From Dentipellis sp. KUC8613 (taxonomy: Eukaryota > Basidiomycota > Agaricomycetes > Russulales > Hericiaceae), in contig NSJX01000001.1 of NCBI GenBank assembly GCA_002286715.1, positions 1,853,805 through 1,917,804 on the forward strand: a stretch of DNA of 64,000 nucleotides. The letters are read 5' to 3'. The position numbers were made by a program, and so were the translations under genes. Positions 23,370 through 34,800 of this stretch are shown here, one piece after another (position 1 is the stretch's first letter; each line of letters starts with the position of its first letter). The notes beneath the pieces are model-generated. The model made no database searches. It was not told the DNA's origin and saw nothing but the letters and a program-made list of their open reading frames with translations.

Positions 23370-24859
23370 ATGAACATGAAAACCGAGAGTGACACTACCC
23401 CAGCAACCTCCCAAACACCATCGCTGCCTCAGACCCAGACACCCCAACCACAGGCTACTCAGCCTCAGCAGCCGCAACAGCCGCAACAACAGCAGCCCAC
23501 CACCTCGTACGCGACTGCACAATGGGCGACATCACGTATGATAGCTCTTCCTATGCCGTCACAAAATCCTGATGAATAGTCAGAGATCCCAATTGACCCT
23601 GCGCTCCAGCAGCATCCACAACACCCAAGGTAAGTTGCGCTTCAAACCTTCCTGCTACATTACCTGACAATATCCCCAGCACCCAATACTACCAATCGTA
23701 CCAACATTATCCGCAGGCCTCATATGGCCACTATCAACCCTATATCCCCCCACCGCCAGCCTCGCAGCCCCATACACCCGCACCCACCCAGCGAGCAACG
23801 CAAAGCACGATCGCGGCAACCTCCACTACGAATGTCGCCGCCGCAAACAACCAGCTCGACACCGCCGATGTCGCCACATTGAATGACGCGCTAGGCAGCG
23901 CAGGTGTCGATCTCCGCGTGCGTGGCCAACACATACCTGTTCATATTCTTACTAACGCGCTCGTATATCAGGCGGAAGAGGAGCGACTGCAGCGCTCCTC
24001 CGACCAGCACCAGACATACCGCCCCTACGAAGACCGCTCGCGCAAACAGCCCGCGTCGCCGAACTTCGATGCCCGCTTCCTCGGGCCCACGATGCGCAAA
24101 ATCGGCACGCGCCACCGCGTGACGAAGGTGCCAGAAGACTCGGTGAACTACGTCGCGCTCGCGCTGCGCGCGCGGCTGAGCGACCTCATCACGGGCATGA
24201 TCGCGGCGTCGACGCACCGCACGAGCACGCAGTTCGACCGCGAGCCGTCGCTGTACGAGGACGGGACGCCGATGTGGAGCGTCAGCGTGCGCCAGGACAT
24301 CGCGAAGCAGCTCGCCGCGCTCGAGAAGGGCGAGCGCGAGGAGGAGATGCGCGTGCGGCGCGAGCGCAAGGAGCTCGCGGCGGCACAGGCGGCGGCGCTC
24401 GCGACGCACGCGGCGGGGGGCACGGGCACGGCGGGCGAGGAGGACGCAGAGGGCGGGCCGAAGAAGAAGAAGAAAAAGGCGGATGGGCCGGGCGTGACGG
24501 CGAAGAACATGTCGGAGGACGTGCGGAAGAAGATGTCGAACGCGGTCGCGCGGCAGGCGGCGGGGCTGGGGACGAGCAAGTACGCGTGGATGAACGCGGC
24601 GACCTCGTCGGCTGCAACGCCGCCGCCCAAGCCGAAGCCTGCGGGGTCGCCTGCGCCGACGACGACAACGCCTGCTGTGGGCGCGGGGACAGGCCAGAGC
24701 TCGTGGGCGCGGCCGTATGTGGCCACGAACAAGGCGCAAACGGGGACTTCGAGCGAAGACGACAAGAAGCAACTTGTCACGCTCCGGGATGCGCTATTCG
24801 TGGTGGAGCGCGAAAAGGGACACGGAGGGGGCAGAGGTGCGGCGCGCGGGTGGGTGTGA
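23370..24859 (+). CDS. TAF4: TFIID subunit TAF4
   Basis: TAF4 pairs with TAF12 in the TFIID general transcription factor. Exons join MNMKTESDTTPATSQTPS, a Gln/Pro tract, SQIPIDPALQQHPQHPS, a Tyr/Gln/Pro-rich linker, then DTADVATLNDALGSAGVDLR. After an intron (about 23918-23970) the conserved C-terminal TAF4 domain follows: AEEERLQRSS, FLGPTMRKIGTRHRVTKV, YVALALRARLSDLITGMIA, SVSVRQDIAKQLAALEKGER, and ending AAGLGTSKYAWMN and KKQLVTLRDALFVVEREKGH. This order of blocks is typical of fungal TAF4 (PF05236). A Lys run (KKKKKK) near 24465 may be a nuclear signal. A second ATG six bases downstream would also serve. The N-terminal Gln-rich tract is shorter than in metazoan TAF4. Confidence 0.9.
23449..23500 (+). 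repeat. CAG/CAA-rich polyglutamine-proline tract
   Basis: Within TAF4 exon 1, imperfect CAGCCGCAACAG-type units encode QPQQPQQPQQQQP. Such tracts vary in length between strains in other genomes; the CAG/CAA mixture here should limit slippage. Confidence 0.7.
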
Positions 24860-25772
24860 GGCCGACGCGGTACGCAGGGAAGCTCGCGTGCTGTCGACAA
24901 TTTTCTTGGTTCATGTGGTGTGCATTCCATCACCTGTCTTCTGCGTACATTAACTGTCCACTCGGGCCTCCGTCTCTGCGGTGCCCATGCTGAATCACCG
25001 CGTCGCGTCTTGTCGCGTCTTGCTTCGATATCCATTGCGAAAGGTCGCCGTTGACAAACATAGCGCGTATCGCCGTTGTGCGGTCATGGACCATCCGATC
25101 CGCGTTCAGGTTGTGTCAAGCAGACGCAGATGTGGTCCTGATGCTGTATGTCAATGCACCGCGGTGGTCTTGAGTGAGGAGCACCGCCGGCTACTGCGCG
25201 ACCCGTTTCCGGACCGGACCGAGGCACAAAGCGCCCTCAATCCGAGCAGCAAGGGCTTCTTCGTCGGAATTGTCGACTTGGTCAATGGAAGCTGCCCTGT
25301 ATAAGGAACAGAACTGCCCGTTGTCGTCGTTACGCACCTGCGCTGCGTCCCATTGGCTGCGGACCTGCGCGGGTTCCTCGAATGTCGCCATGTTATGTAC
25401 AGCTCGACGAGTGAAACACTCAACTTGTCGCGACTCGTATGTGCCGGATGTAACTTCAGCTACAACGTCCTCAAGTCTGTGCTGCAGTGTGTACGGAAAA
25501 GCTCGTCGATTGTCATATGCGGTCGTAAAGTATGTATTCGTACATCCATCCATCCACCCGGTAAATAAATATAGTACAAGGTGCCTGTATCGTAGAAGTC
25601 ATGCGAATCGTGGAAGAAGAAGAATCGAGGTATCCGGCGAAAGAAGCAGCATAGTAGAGAATCCAGGACCAGTCCAGCGGTCAAGTACCATTATATCACA
25701 CGAACAAACTTCCAAGAAGGTATCGTACCAAAATAGGAAACAACGGGGAAATGTGGACCCACAGCGCTACGA
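24860..25772. other. Convergent intergenic region, no supported gene
   Basis: Lies between the 3' ends of TAF4 and the small minus-strand gene. A minus-strand frame at 25191-25553 stays open for 120 codons and contains MATFEEPAQVRSQWDAAQ. I recognise no family, it has no neighbouring exon I can join, and I give it low weight as a gene. AT-rich sequence near 25560-25740 fits transcript ends. Confidence 0.4.
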
Positions 25773-26361
25773 TCATCTCCTCGCCGACGGTCGCCTCGCC
25801 GGCTGTTGTGGCCGCGTCTGGCTGCGGTGCCGCTGGGGCTCGGGCCTCGCGTGGTGTCTGCTCCCACTGCTCGTCCTTCTGTCACCCGCCTGCAGGAGAC
25901 GCCGGCGGTCGCTCTGCTGTCGCTTTGTCTGGCCGCGGTGCGCATATGGAACGAGTGCTGTCGAGGACTTCTTCTGCGAGCCGCTGTGACGGCTGCCCCG
26001 GGAAAGCGAGACTACGTGTCGCTTGCTGCCGCCCCTAGAGCGCGGCCTGCTGCTGCCCCCGCCGAGCCCGAAGAGCGAGAACCCTCCGGCCTGCTTCTTC
26101 TGCTGCTGGGAGCGCTGCTTCCTGTACGCGCGGATCGCGCGGGCCTCCTTCATCTCGTAGCGACCCTCGCGGCGCACGCTCTCATTGCCCATCAAGGTGC
26201 CCCGCATCTTGCAGAGCCAGCCGTGGATGGTCGACGCCTTTGGCTTGTGGCGCCGGCGGGCGGCATCCTGGTACACGCATCAGCACTCCGCTCCTGGCTC
26301 CACGGTGTGTCACAAGATGCAGAGTACTCACCGCGTCCCATTCGATAGCGAGGACGTTCAT
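25773..26361 (-). CDS. Small basic protein, weakly CsbD-like N-terminal half
   Basis: Two exons (26332-26361 and 25773-26267, intron 26268-26331) close exactly into 174 residues beginning MNVLAIEWDADAARRRHKPK. Residues about 20-65 read STIHGWLCKMRGTLMGNE, VRREGRYEMKEARAIRAYRK. The spacing of Gly, Asn/Asp-Glu and Glu-Gly recalls CsbD-type stress proteins, but this is a weak, by-eye resemblance. The remaining 100 residues are Gly/Ser, then Arg/Gln-rich and look disordered or nucleic-acid binding. There is no signal peptide or TM; a GGFSLFGLGGG stretch separates the halves. I do not know the function. The precise intron closure and conserved-looking first half support a real gene. Confidence 0.55.
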
Positions 26362-27339
26362 ACCGGGGACCAGAGAGTGGATGATAGGCGGTAAGATGGT
26401 GGTGGTTGTCGGCTAAGACGGGTATCGGTGGGTGGATCAAGAGACGGTCGTCTTGTTATAGACGTATACCCAGTTGTGGCCTCGTGGGATCGGCAACGCC
26501 CGAGGCGGTCCTTGCACGCTGCAGCGTCGTGGGCGTTCGGCATACACAATTAGTTGGAGCTCGTCTCGTGCTCGTCTGCGTGGACGACACCCTGCCAGCG
26601 CGTGCGCGCGCGTTCGTCGTGGACGACGCGTGCGGGGAGCGGGTCATGTGCGTGGGAGACTGTGCGGGTGCACCCGCGTGCCGCGGCTGGGGCCGGTCGG
26701 CACTGCAGTTTCCATTTCGTTTCCGAGCATATAGTGCGTCGTCGAGGATATGGGAAGCAGAAGCCCAGGTTTCTGGGGAGATGGATCTGGGCAGTCCAGA
26801 ATTAGGACAGGGGGTAGCAGTTCGCGAAGTCAGTTAAGGAACGACATGTTGTCGCCTGTGTCCTGGAACGAAGGCAGAGAACATTCAATTCAAGAAGCAC
26901 GACGATCGTGTAGGTGGGTGAACAGAGTCGGAGTGTAAGATCGCCTAGAGACAGGGCGAGCGAGTCACAAAAAATAGACGAAGCGAGAACGGAGGCAGGG
27001 GCAGCTGCCAAAGCTGTAGACGGGGAGTCACAATGGCAAAAATGAGGTAAGGTGACGGAAAATCCTTCCGAGGCTGGAGAACGAGCCAAGCGGTGTCCGA
27101 TGAGGGTAGTGGTAGAGACTCGAGGGGATAAGCTGGGGGACGGAGGAGAATACACCGGAGGATGCATCGGCACAGCCCGAGCGAATTGATTTCTCCCGGG
27201 CGTCAGGCGTCAAGAGCGCGTGGGACAACGTCATCGAAAGCAGCCTCGTGCGGCAGCGCTTCTGTTCTCTCTTGCCACTGGACACTTCTCTCTCCCTGTT
27301 GCTGTGTCTTCCTCTATTCCTCCGCACTGCCATCTTACA
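26362..27339. promoter_or_regulatory. Divergent intergenic region, small basic protein / pseudophosphatase
   Basis: A 978-bp stretch between two outward-facing starts. Reading frames here are GC-driven and show no family similarity. An AT patch reading TATAAC on the minus strand near 26457 could serve the leftward gene. Nothing else specific seen. Confidence 0.4.
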
Positions 27340-28253
27340 ATGTCGAATGTCGCTGTACCCTCTTCGCCCTTGCGGCGCGCCTTAGCCGACGCGAGCCCGG
27401 CAGTCCTTGCGTCCGTAGCTGAGCGGGGCTCCATCCTTCAAATACACCATGCCGCACCGCTCGTTTTTGCCAGGTCCTCGCCGTCCCGCAACGCCTCTCG
27501 AGCCCATTCCAGTCAAAGCAAGACATGGGTTGGAAGAACGTTAGCGCTGTCATTGATGGCAGGCTCTTTTTGGGAAAGTCAGTCCTTCCCTTCCTTTGCT
27601 TGACAGCTTGGCTATGTTCTTGCTTCCTCTTCGACTGACTCGCCTTGATTCATGCAGCCTCGTATCGGCTCAGTCTACCCGTTCTCTGACTGAGCGTCGC
27701 ATCACGCACATTGTGTCCGTGTGCACCGAGCCTATCCCGGCCGAGAGCCCGCAGTCGGGCATCCGTCATATGCGTATTCCCGTCGAAGACGTCGAGTACG
27801 CTGACTTGCTCATCTGGCTGCCGCACGCGTGTCATTTCATTGACGAGGCCCTCCGCAATGGCGGTGTGGTCCTTGTGCACGGTGTGTACGGGCTCTCTCG
27901 CGGCGCGACCGTAGTCGCTGCTTACTGTGAGTGTCTATACTGTGCTATTGCTACTGCTTAGGATCGAGATCTCACAGACGTCATTGACCTTACAGTGATG
28001 TACACCCGTCGTCTCAACTCGGCAGAAGCCCTCGATGCTGTCCGCCGTGGTAGGCTGTGTTCACTTGGCTGTCATCCACCTAATTGCTTATTACCCTTGC
28101 ATCGCAGTTCGCGAGCAGATCTGGCCCAATGCCGGGTTCCAGGAGCAGCTCTCCATCTTTGAGATGTGTCGCTACCAGCCCTCCATGAATGAAGGCATCT
28201 ACGTTCGCTGGCGCCAGAACCTCGACCGCCGGCTCCAGCAGAGCCGCCGCTAG
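27340..28253 (+). CDS. Dual-specificity-phosphatase-like protein, catalytic Cys replaced by Gly (STYX-like)
   Basis: Five exons (27340-27414, 27474-27577, 27658-27926, 27996-28049, 28108-28253) close exactly into 215 residues. The DSP fold is clear: VSAVIDGRLFLGNLVSAQST, ITHIVSVCTEPIP, then IPVEDVEYADLLIWLPHACH with the loop Asp, and VVLVHGVYGLSRGATVVAAY. Active DSPs have HCxxGxxR here; this protein has HGVYGLSR, with Gly135 (GGT, 27881-27883) in place of the nucleophilic Cys, while the P-loop Gly, Ser and Arg remain. STYX pseudophosphatases carry the same Cys-to-Gly change and bind phosphoproteins without cleaving them. The tail DEALRNG..., FEMCRYQPSMNEGIYVRWR is a typical DSP C-terminal helix region. 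I infer a binding, not catalytic, role. Confidence 0.88.
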
Positions 28254-29017
28254 CCGAACCCCGCCTCCCTATAGACTGTCCCAAAATGGTAGGTCTCCTT
28301 CCCCTTCCGTTGTCAACGCGTTGACGCTCATGACGTCGTTGGCAGTGTAGTTTCCTTTTCAATCCTCTCTCCGTCGCACTCGTGCTGTCCTGTCTAGTAT
28401 CCAGCTGTCTGTTACTACTGTACTACCACCAGTTCCCTAGACTGTAGTCCTACGCGTCTCACTGCTCCCCCGTCTCTTTCTTGTCTTTTCACTCTACACT
28501 ACCTTTTCGTTACCCTCATTAGTGTCTCCATACCCGGCTTCTTTCTTGCTGCCTCGGTTGTAAATAATTTCGATGTTTTCTGGTCAGGCACCGTAACCCT
28601 TCTCCGCTCGTGTGATCAATAATGTCTTCCGGTGAGTGAATAATCCTGACTCGACAAACCCATTGCTGTGTCGCGTTCAGGCCAAAGTCTGTCATGAAAG
28701 AGCCTTCACTGCCTTCTCCATCGGTTCAAATGATATTTTCTTTATCTCAGTGCATTAATCGACTATGAATCGCTGGCCGTAGCAGCGCATTCGCCCTGGC
28801 GGGGCGTCATTAAATGCACTCAGGGACACCCGCGTATCGTACGGGCGATCATCCTCCGGTGGTTCAGAACAAAGCAATGTCTTCCGAATGTGTACGTAGA
28901 GCCAGTGTACCTCGCGCACGATGACGCAGCCCGATGCACCCAACCCATAAAACCCGGATTCCGAGCACAGCAAAAATTACAGGAACGACGGACGATCTCC
29001 CGCCATCGATCTGGCCG
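28254..29017. other. Convergent intergenic region, no gene seen
   Basis: Pyrimidine-rich and more AT-rich than flanking exons; probably the 3' UTRs of the pseudophosphatase and DUF2264 genes. An ATGTCTTCC followed by GTGAGT at about 28622 looks like a first exon, but no in-frame continuation could be found. Confidence 0.4.
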
Positions 29018-31089
29018 CTACAGCGGCACGGCCAGCGCACGCACGATGTCCTGCGGTACGGCCGGGCGCCGCGCGAGCCACTCCGCCTCCCACCCGGGCG
29101 CCGCCCCCTCTGCACCGCCCCGACTCGGCAGCCCGAACACAGCAGTCGCCAGCACCAAGTCCCGCCCGTCGCCGCCCGCCGCGTGCTCGCCCATCAGCGT
29201 CGGCATCACGGCCCGCGGGACGATCAGGTTCGTGTTCGCGTCCGTCCGGAGCGCCCTGCCGACGCGCGCGGCGGGCAGCGACTCGACGCCCGCAAGCGCG
29301 AGCGCGACGATGCCCACGACGCCCGCGCGCGACGCAGCGCGCGCCTCCGCGCCGTGCTCGAGCGTGCCGAACGCCTCGCCCGCGGCGGGCTCGAGCGCGC
29401 GCCCGTCCGCGCGCTGCCCGTGGACCGCCCAGCCGCCCTCGGCCGAGCGCAGCGCGCGCGCGGCGCGGATCCGGTGCACGCGCACATGCCAGAGCGGTGC
29501 GGCGGCGGCCGGCGGCACGAGCCACGTCTCGACGGCGACGTCGGGCCAGGGGTGCCACAGCGAGCGCAGCCACGTGCGCCCGTCGGTGCGCCCCGTCTCG
29601 AAGCGCGCCGCGCGCGTGTCGCGGCGGACTTTCCACGTCTCGCCGCCGTCGTCGCTCAGCGCGAGCGCGTTGTCCGCGCCGAGCTCCTCGAGTGTCAGGT
29701 TGCCGACGGGCACGCTGTACCCGAAGGCGGAGGAGTAGGCGAAGCGGCCGTATTTGGACGCGCTTTGCTTGACGGGGTACGAGCATTGCTGGCCGGAGGA
29801 GAGCACGTAGGTGTGTCCGCCGAGGTTCGTCGCGATGTGCAGGGGGTGCTTGAGCACCTTCACGACGCCGCGCAGGGACTCGGGGTATGGTTCCTCTTGG
29901 GCCGCCCAGAATGGGTGCGTCTCGGGCAGCGCGAGCGTGATGAAGGACTTGCAGCACCAGTATGGCGAGCCGGGTGAGTTGTAGTTCTCGGTGATGTTGT
30001 GGTTCGGGTATACAAAGCCGATGGTGAGCGTTCCGTCGGTGTTGTAAGCGCCGGGCTGCTTCGCCCAGTAGCGCAGGTTGCGCAGCTGTAGACCTTTGAT
30101 TGCGCCCCAGGTGAGCGGCGCGGGGAGCTCGACGTCTGCGAAGGCGAGTGCACCCCAGAAGGAGGACATCGCGAAACGGTAGGTCATGCTGCGGCCGAAG
30201 GGGATCGCGCGACCTGTGTGGGATTAGACACGCGCGCGCCGACCGCGGCGAGGTGCGTACCTTCTTCATCGAAGTAGTGCACAAAGTCCTGGGCGAACTG
30301 ACGTGCGCGGTTCCGGAATTCTTCGCAGCGCTCGGGGTCGATATCCTGCGCAAGCTTGGAGTAGACAAGCTGCGCGTACTGGATGGCGAAAGACGAGGAG
30401 TAGTAGTCGAGCTGGACTACGCCCTCGGGGCCGTCGCGGGACCAACCATCGCCGATGTAGAACGTATCAAGGTGATCCAGGTCAGCCTTCATCCGCTTCT
30501 CATCAAAGTACGATGACCCCGCTTTCGACAGTCCCAGATTCGCGAACACCTGTGCGTCTCACATTCAGTACGCCAAAGCCTCCTAGGCGTTGTGCGTACG
30601 CACCCTGAACCACAGCCAATTCGTATTCGGCATCTCCTTGTCATTCATTCCCCCAAGCCACCGCTCAAAGTTTCCTTTCGCCTCCGCGCTGAGCGGGTCC
30701 CACAGCTCCTTGCTCGCGACGGCAATCGCGAAGCCGATCGGCGAGCACTCGACCATCCGCTGGTCCTTGTCCCGCATCTCGCCCCAGAACTCCTCATTCG
30801 CGGGGTTGGTCCCGCTCGCAAAGCCGCGCCGCCAGCGCTCCGCGCCCGCGCACTCGCCGCCGCCCGCGAGCAGCGCGGCGAGGCCCCAGATCGGGCGCGC
30901 GAAGCCCTCGAGGTGCGCGGCGGTCTCGTCGAAGTGCGTGCCCGTGTACCCGAGGTGGATGCGCGCGCCCCCCGGCGAGGTGTGCGCGGCGAGCGGGTCG
31001 AGGAGGCCGGTGCAGAAGGCGCGCAGGTCGTCCTTGGTCTGCAGCGGGTTGGAGGAGAAGGGCGTTGTGGTGAAGCAGGCGAGTGTCAT
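29018..31089 (-). CDS. DUF2264 family protein (putative glycan-active enzyme)
   Basis: Three exons join through introns near 30215-30260 and 30547-30602. The protein starts [20 protein letters not shown] and shows the DUF2264 (PF10022) all-helical toroid blocks: [93 protein letters not shown] and [16 protein letters not shown] beta-rich C-terminal part follows. The family has an alpha/alpha-toroid fold like glycoside hydrolases and lyases; some bacterial relatives are reported to act on glucuronides, but the fungal substrate is unknown. No signal peptide is visible, so it is probably cytosolic. The C-terminal 250 residues are unusually Ala/Arg-rich, in line with very high local GC. A TATAAA lies about 75 bp upstream. 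Confidence 0.85.
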
Positions 31090-31163
31090 TGTCGCTGTGG
31101 TGGTTGGCGTTGGGATCGCGGGATCGGGTCGGAGAGAATTATGACAGCGTGCATGTGCGCTGG

Positions 31164-31169
31164 TTTATA
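31164..31169 (-). promoter_or_regulatory. Candidate TATA box of the DUF2264 gene
   Basis: TATAAA on the minus strand, about 75 bp before the ATG at 31089, the spacing expected for a TATA box with a short 5' UTR. Position-based call only. Confidence 0.45.
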
Positions 31170-31847
31170 TGGGTGCTGAGGTGGCTCGCTGGCTATGGAT
31201 AGATGATAGAACCGTGACGATAGATTCGCCGAGGTCAGGTCGATGTCCTATGGTCTGCTCTCCGGCCCGCTACACCGGCCCGCCTGGGGGCGTTCAGGTT
31301 AGGGCAGATGACAAGATCTCGTAGATGCGTGGGGAAGTGAGTGTAAGACAATGAGCCAGTTGAAGGGTACCAGATGTAGAGGCCGATAGCGCACAGCTCG
31401 GCATGACGCGCACGAGAGATGGAGATGGGGTTCACAGAAATGCCTCGGAAGCATACCTACACACGCAGGGTAGGGTGGACCGTAGACTTACCGGCGAATC
31501 GTGCTCCTGAAAACATTCAACACCGCATTGAAGCGTTGCGAAGGCAACAGAACGTAGCAGTGAGCGGTGTAGTTGTAAGTATAGCTGGCAGCGGAATAGA
31601 ATTCCACTCGTGCAGGAGAAGAGCGTCCGGATCCGTACGCGTGTTATCGCCGCCAGGCACGGATGGAGTGCGGAGTCGGGTTAGGGGCACAATGACGCAG
31701 GCTGCGCGCCTTGACGCTGCCAGTCTTGTCCAAAATTACCAAACACCATGAATCCTCACCCGGCCATGCCTCCACACACGTTTTCTGCCTCCACCCCACC
31801 ACCCAGTCCGGTAGTCACCTACTCCAGACCACCGAAATCTGCCAATC
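31170..31847. promoter_or_regulatory. Divergent intergenic region, DUF2264 / alpha/beta-hydrolase
   Basis: No conserved coding sequence. An ATG at 31748 opens a Pro-rich frame (MNPHPAMPPHTFSAS) that is not needed for the hydrolase and is probably 5' UTR or an upstream frame. Confidence 0.4.
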
Positions 31848-34800
31848 ATGCCGGTAAGCACCACGTCTGCCGCGGTGCACATCACGCCGGGTAAGTTGCG
31901 CTCCCTGCAGCGTGTGTAGGGTGCTGACACGCGTTGGTGCAGTCGTGATAAAGACATTTGGGAAACATTGGAAGAGGAAGGTTAAGAAAATAAAGGATGC
32001 CCAGCACGCGGACGAGAATGCCACGGACGACCTTGTGTTCGACGAGTGAGTGCTCGCACACTAGCACGGTGCGTCTAGCAATTTACTGAAATTTCTGTGA
32101 ATAGGGCGTTCCATATTGTCAAGTCATTTATCGAGCTTGGGACTCAAAACACCATTGAATCTCTGCAATCCTTGTCCGTTTCTTTACCGCATTTCTGACA
32201 TGTGCCTAACGCGTTTCTATAGCACGAACACGCATATTCCATCCCCATTCTGGGCGCTTGTAGTCTCCGTGCTCGTCCCATTTTCCTCATGTAACCGCGC
32301 AGCCGACGTCCTCGTCGAATGGTTTGGCCCTGAAGACCTCATCAAGATTGTCGGTGGCGAGCGCTGGTGGCAGGTCCGCGGACTCGATGGAGTGGAGGGA
32401 GAGTGGATTGCGGAGCGCAAGTATTTGAATAATGATGAGTTAGACAAGGAGAGGAAGTTCAAAGACAACTGCGACGGGATATCGAGGATGGAGAAGTTGG
32501 AGACTGTCATGGTGCGTACCACCGCGTCGTCTGAGGGAGTTGCCTCACTGAACGGGTGTTTTTCAGCTGTATGTGCATGGAGGTATGTCGCACAAATATA
32601 ATGGCCAATGCGTCACAGTAACGCTACCTTCAAGGTGGCTATTTCTGGGGTTCTATCAGTGCGTATCATTCCTGCACAACTGTGCCTTTCTCTCACCGTT
32701 CCACAGATACCCATAGATATCAAATAATACGTTATGGTGAGCATGTCTCACACTCACATTCATAGAGTCAGTCCTGATTACCTCCAAGCACGAAAGTTCA
32801 GAGGCCGAGCTTTCGCAGTCAATTACCGGTATGTCCCCCGGCTTCTCACGCGTACATGCGCCTAAAGAACACCTCAGCAAAGCCCCCCAGTACCCCTGGC
32901 CCTGTCCAATCCACGACGTCCTCGCAGCCTGTCAGCCCCCCTCCCCCCCTCCCAACCCTCACCGCACTTACCCATCGCTCATAACAATCCAGATTTCTAC
33001 CTCACAGAACCCCCACCCGACGCAGCCCACAAGCCCGTGCCGCCCTCCAAAATCGTCTTCGCGGGCGACTCCGCCGGTGCCGGGCTCTGCGTGACGGCGC
33101 TCACCGTCCTGCGCGACATGGGCCTCCCGCTGCCCGCGGGCGCGGTGCTCATCAGCCCGTGGCTCGACCTGACGCACAGCTTCCCGAGCGTCATGGCGAA
33201 CACGCCCTCGGTGCGTCTGCCCCTCAGACAAGCAACTGCTGGCTGACCATGATTGTGGTGTGGTGCGGTGCGGTGGCGTGTAGGACATCATCCCGCCGTA
33301 CGGCTTCGTGCATAAGCACTCGCTGACGTGGCCCGTGGACCCCGTCGCGGACGGCCCGCGCGGGCGCGTCGCGCCGACGGCGACGAACCCGCCGCCGCCG
33401 CCGGGGCACACGGACACGCTGCTGCCGACGGAGGAGCGCGTGCAGGAGCAGCAGGACGTGCGGGCCGAGGCGCGGAGGGCGGGCGTGTCGCTCGAGGAGG
33501 CGGAGAGGCGCACGGGCGAGCCCGTGCAGAGCCAGGAGGAGATGCTGCGGGGCCCGCAGGAGTATGCGGAGCCGGCGGCGATGGATTATGTGCGTCTTGC
33601 GCCTGGGGGGGAGGGGGGCGGAGAGGGAGAGGGGAGCCGGGAGGGGAGCTCGTCTGGGACTCCGGGGGGTGGGGAGAAGAGGCGCCCGGCGGAGGTGGAG
33701 GATGAGGACCCGGATATCAATTGGGAGGATATTGAGAGGTGGGAGCCGAAGCCGCCGAAGGTGCTCATGGAGGATCCGAATTCGACGCCGTTGGAGATTC
33801 GGTCGCAGATTCAGCAGTATGCGACGAATGAGTGAGTTCTCTTTGTTTGGTTATCATTCTAGGATAACGCGCTGATGATGGGTGCAGACAGCTGATGCAC
33901 CCTCTGGTATCGCCGGTTCTCCAGAGCACGTTGTGCAATCTGCCGCCCTTGTATATTATTGCAGGCAATGGTGAGGTACTGAGGGACGAGATCATCTACT
34001 TTGCACATCGTGCGGCGCATCCCGAAGAGTTTCCTGTGCGCAAGGGTGTCATCAGGCATGCGCGGAGGCAGAAAGAGAACATGGAGAAATTCAGGACTCC
34101 GACGAAGGTATGGCTTACTATCGCTATATCCGGGGGCTCATCTCAAGTGAATGTGTTTAGGTTCACCTACAGGTTTACGATGGTTTGTGCCTCGACTACA
34201 TGCCTGTATCTCGTCTGACTCATGGCATTTACAGACATGCCACATGTCTTGACCGTATTCACTTTCACCGATAGTGTAGGCCCAATCAGCGTTGAACCAA
34301 AATACGTGTGCTAATGTCTAACATATGCAGGCCAAATACGCGTACCGCTCCATCGCACAATTCGTCAAGCACGTCACCATGCACTCGCCAGACCACATCG
34401 CGCGCAACCCCTTCCCGGAGCTACACCGCCCCGAATGCGAAATTCACGCAGACGAAGAAGAGGAGGTCGACGATTACGCCGAACGGCGCAAGGCGCAGTC
34501 CCAGCATCGGAAGTACCGGCTGCACCGCTGGAAGCCGCGCAACTCGCGCGGCGAGGTCGTGCGGATTGTCGGGGATGCGGACGGCGCGGACGTGCGGCTC
34601 TATAAAGAGAATGAGCAGGTTGCGAGCCAGGAGGTAGAGGAGAATAGGGCGGAGAGAATGCCGGGGATGGAGGAGGAAGGAGAAGAAGTGCCGAGTGAAC
34701 AAGACCACGCGGTAGGTGTTTCTCGTCGTTTGGGTATCTGGTTTGCTAATGTGTGAATGAAGGATGACAACCAAGACATACCGCATGTCCTCATGATACG

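Noticed and set aside
25191..25553. 120-codon minus-strand frame between TAF4 and the small basic gene
   Set aside because: Balanced composition made it tempting, but there is no family match, no joinable exon and no promoter feature; kept only as a note in the intergenic entry.
28615..28640. Short first exon ATGTCTTCCG followed by GTGAGT
   Set aside because: No downstream exon on the + strand could be joined in frame; the region is convergent 3' flank.
28890..29977. 282- and 347-codon + strand frames over the DUF2264 gene
   Set aside because: Ser/Arg/Pro-rich shadows; the minus strand has the conserved DUF2264 blocks.
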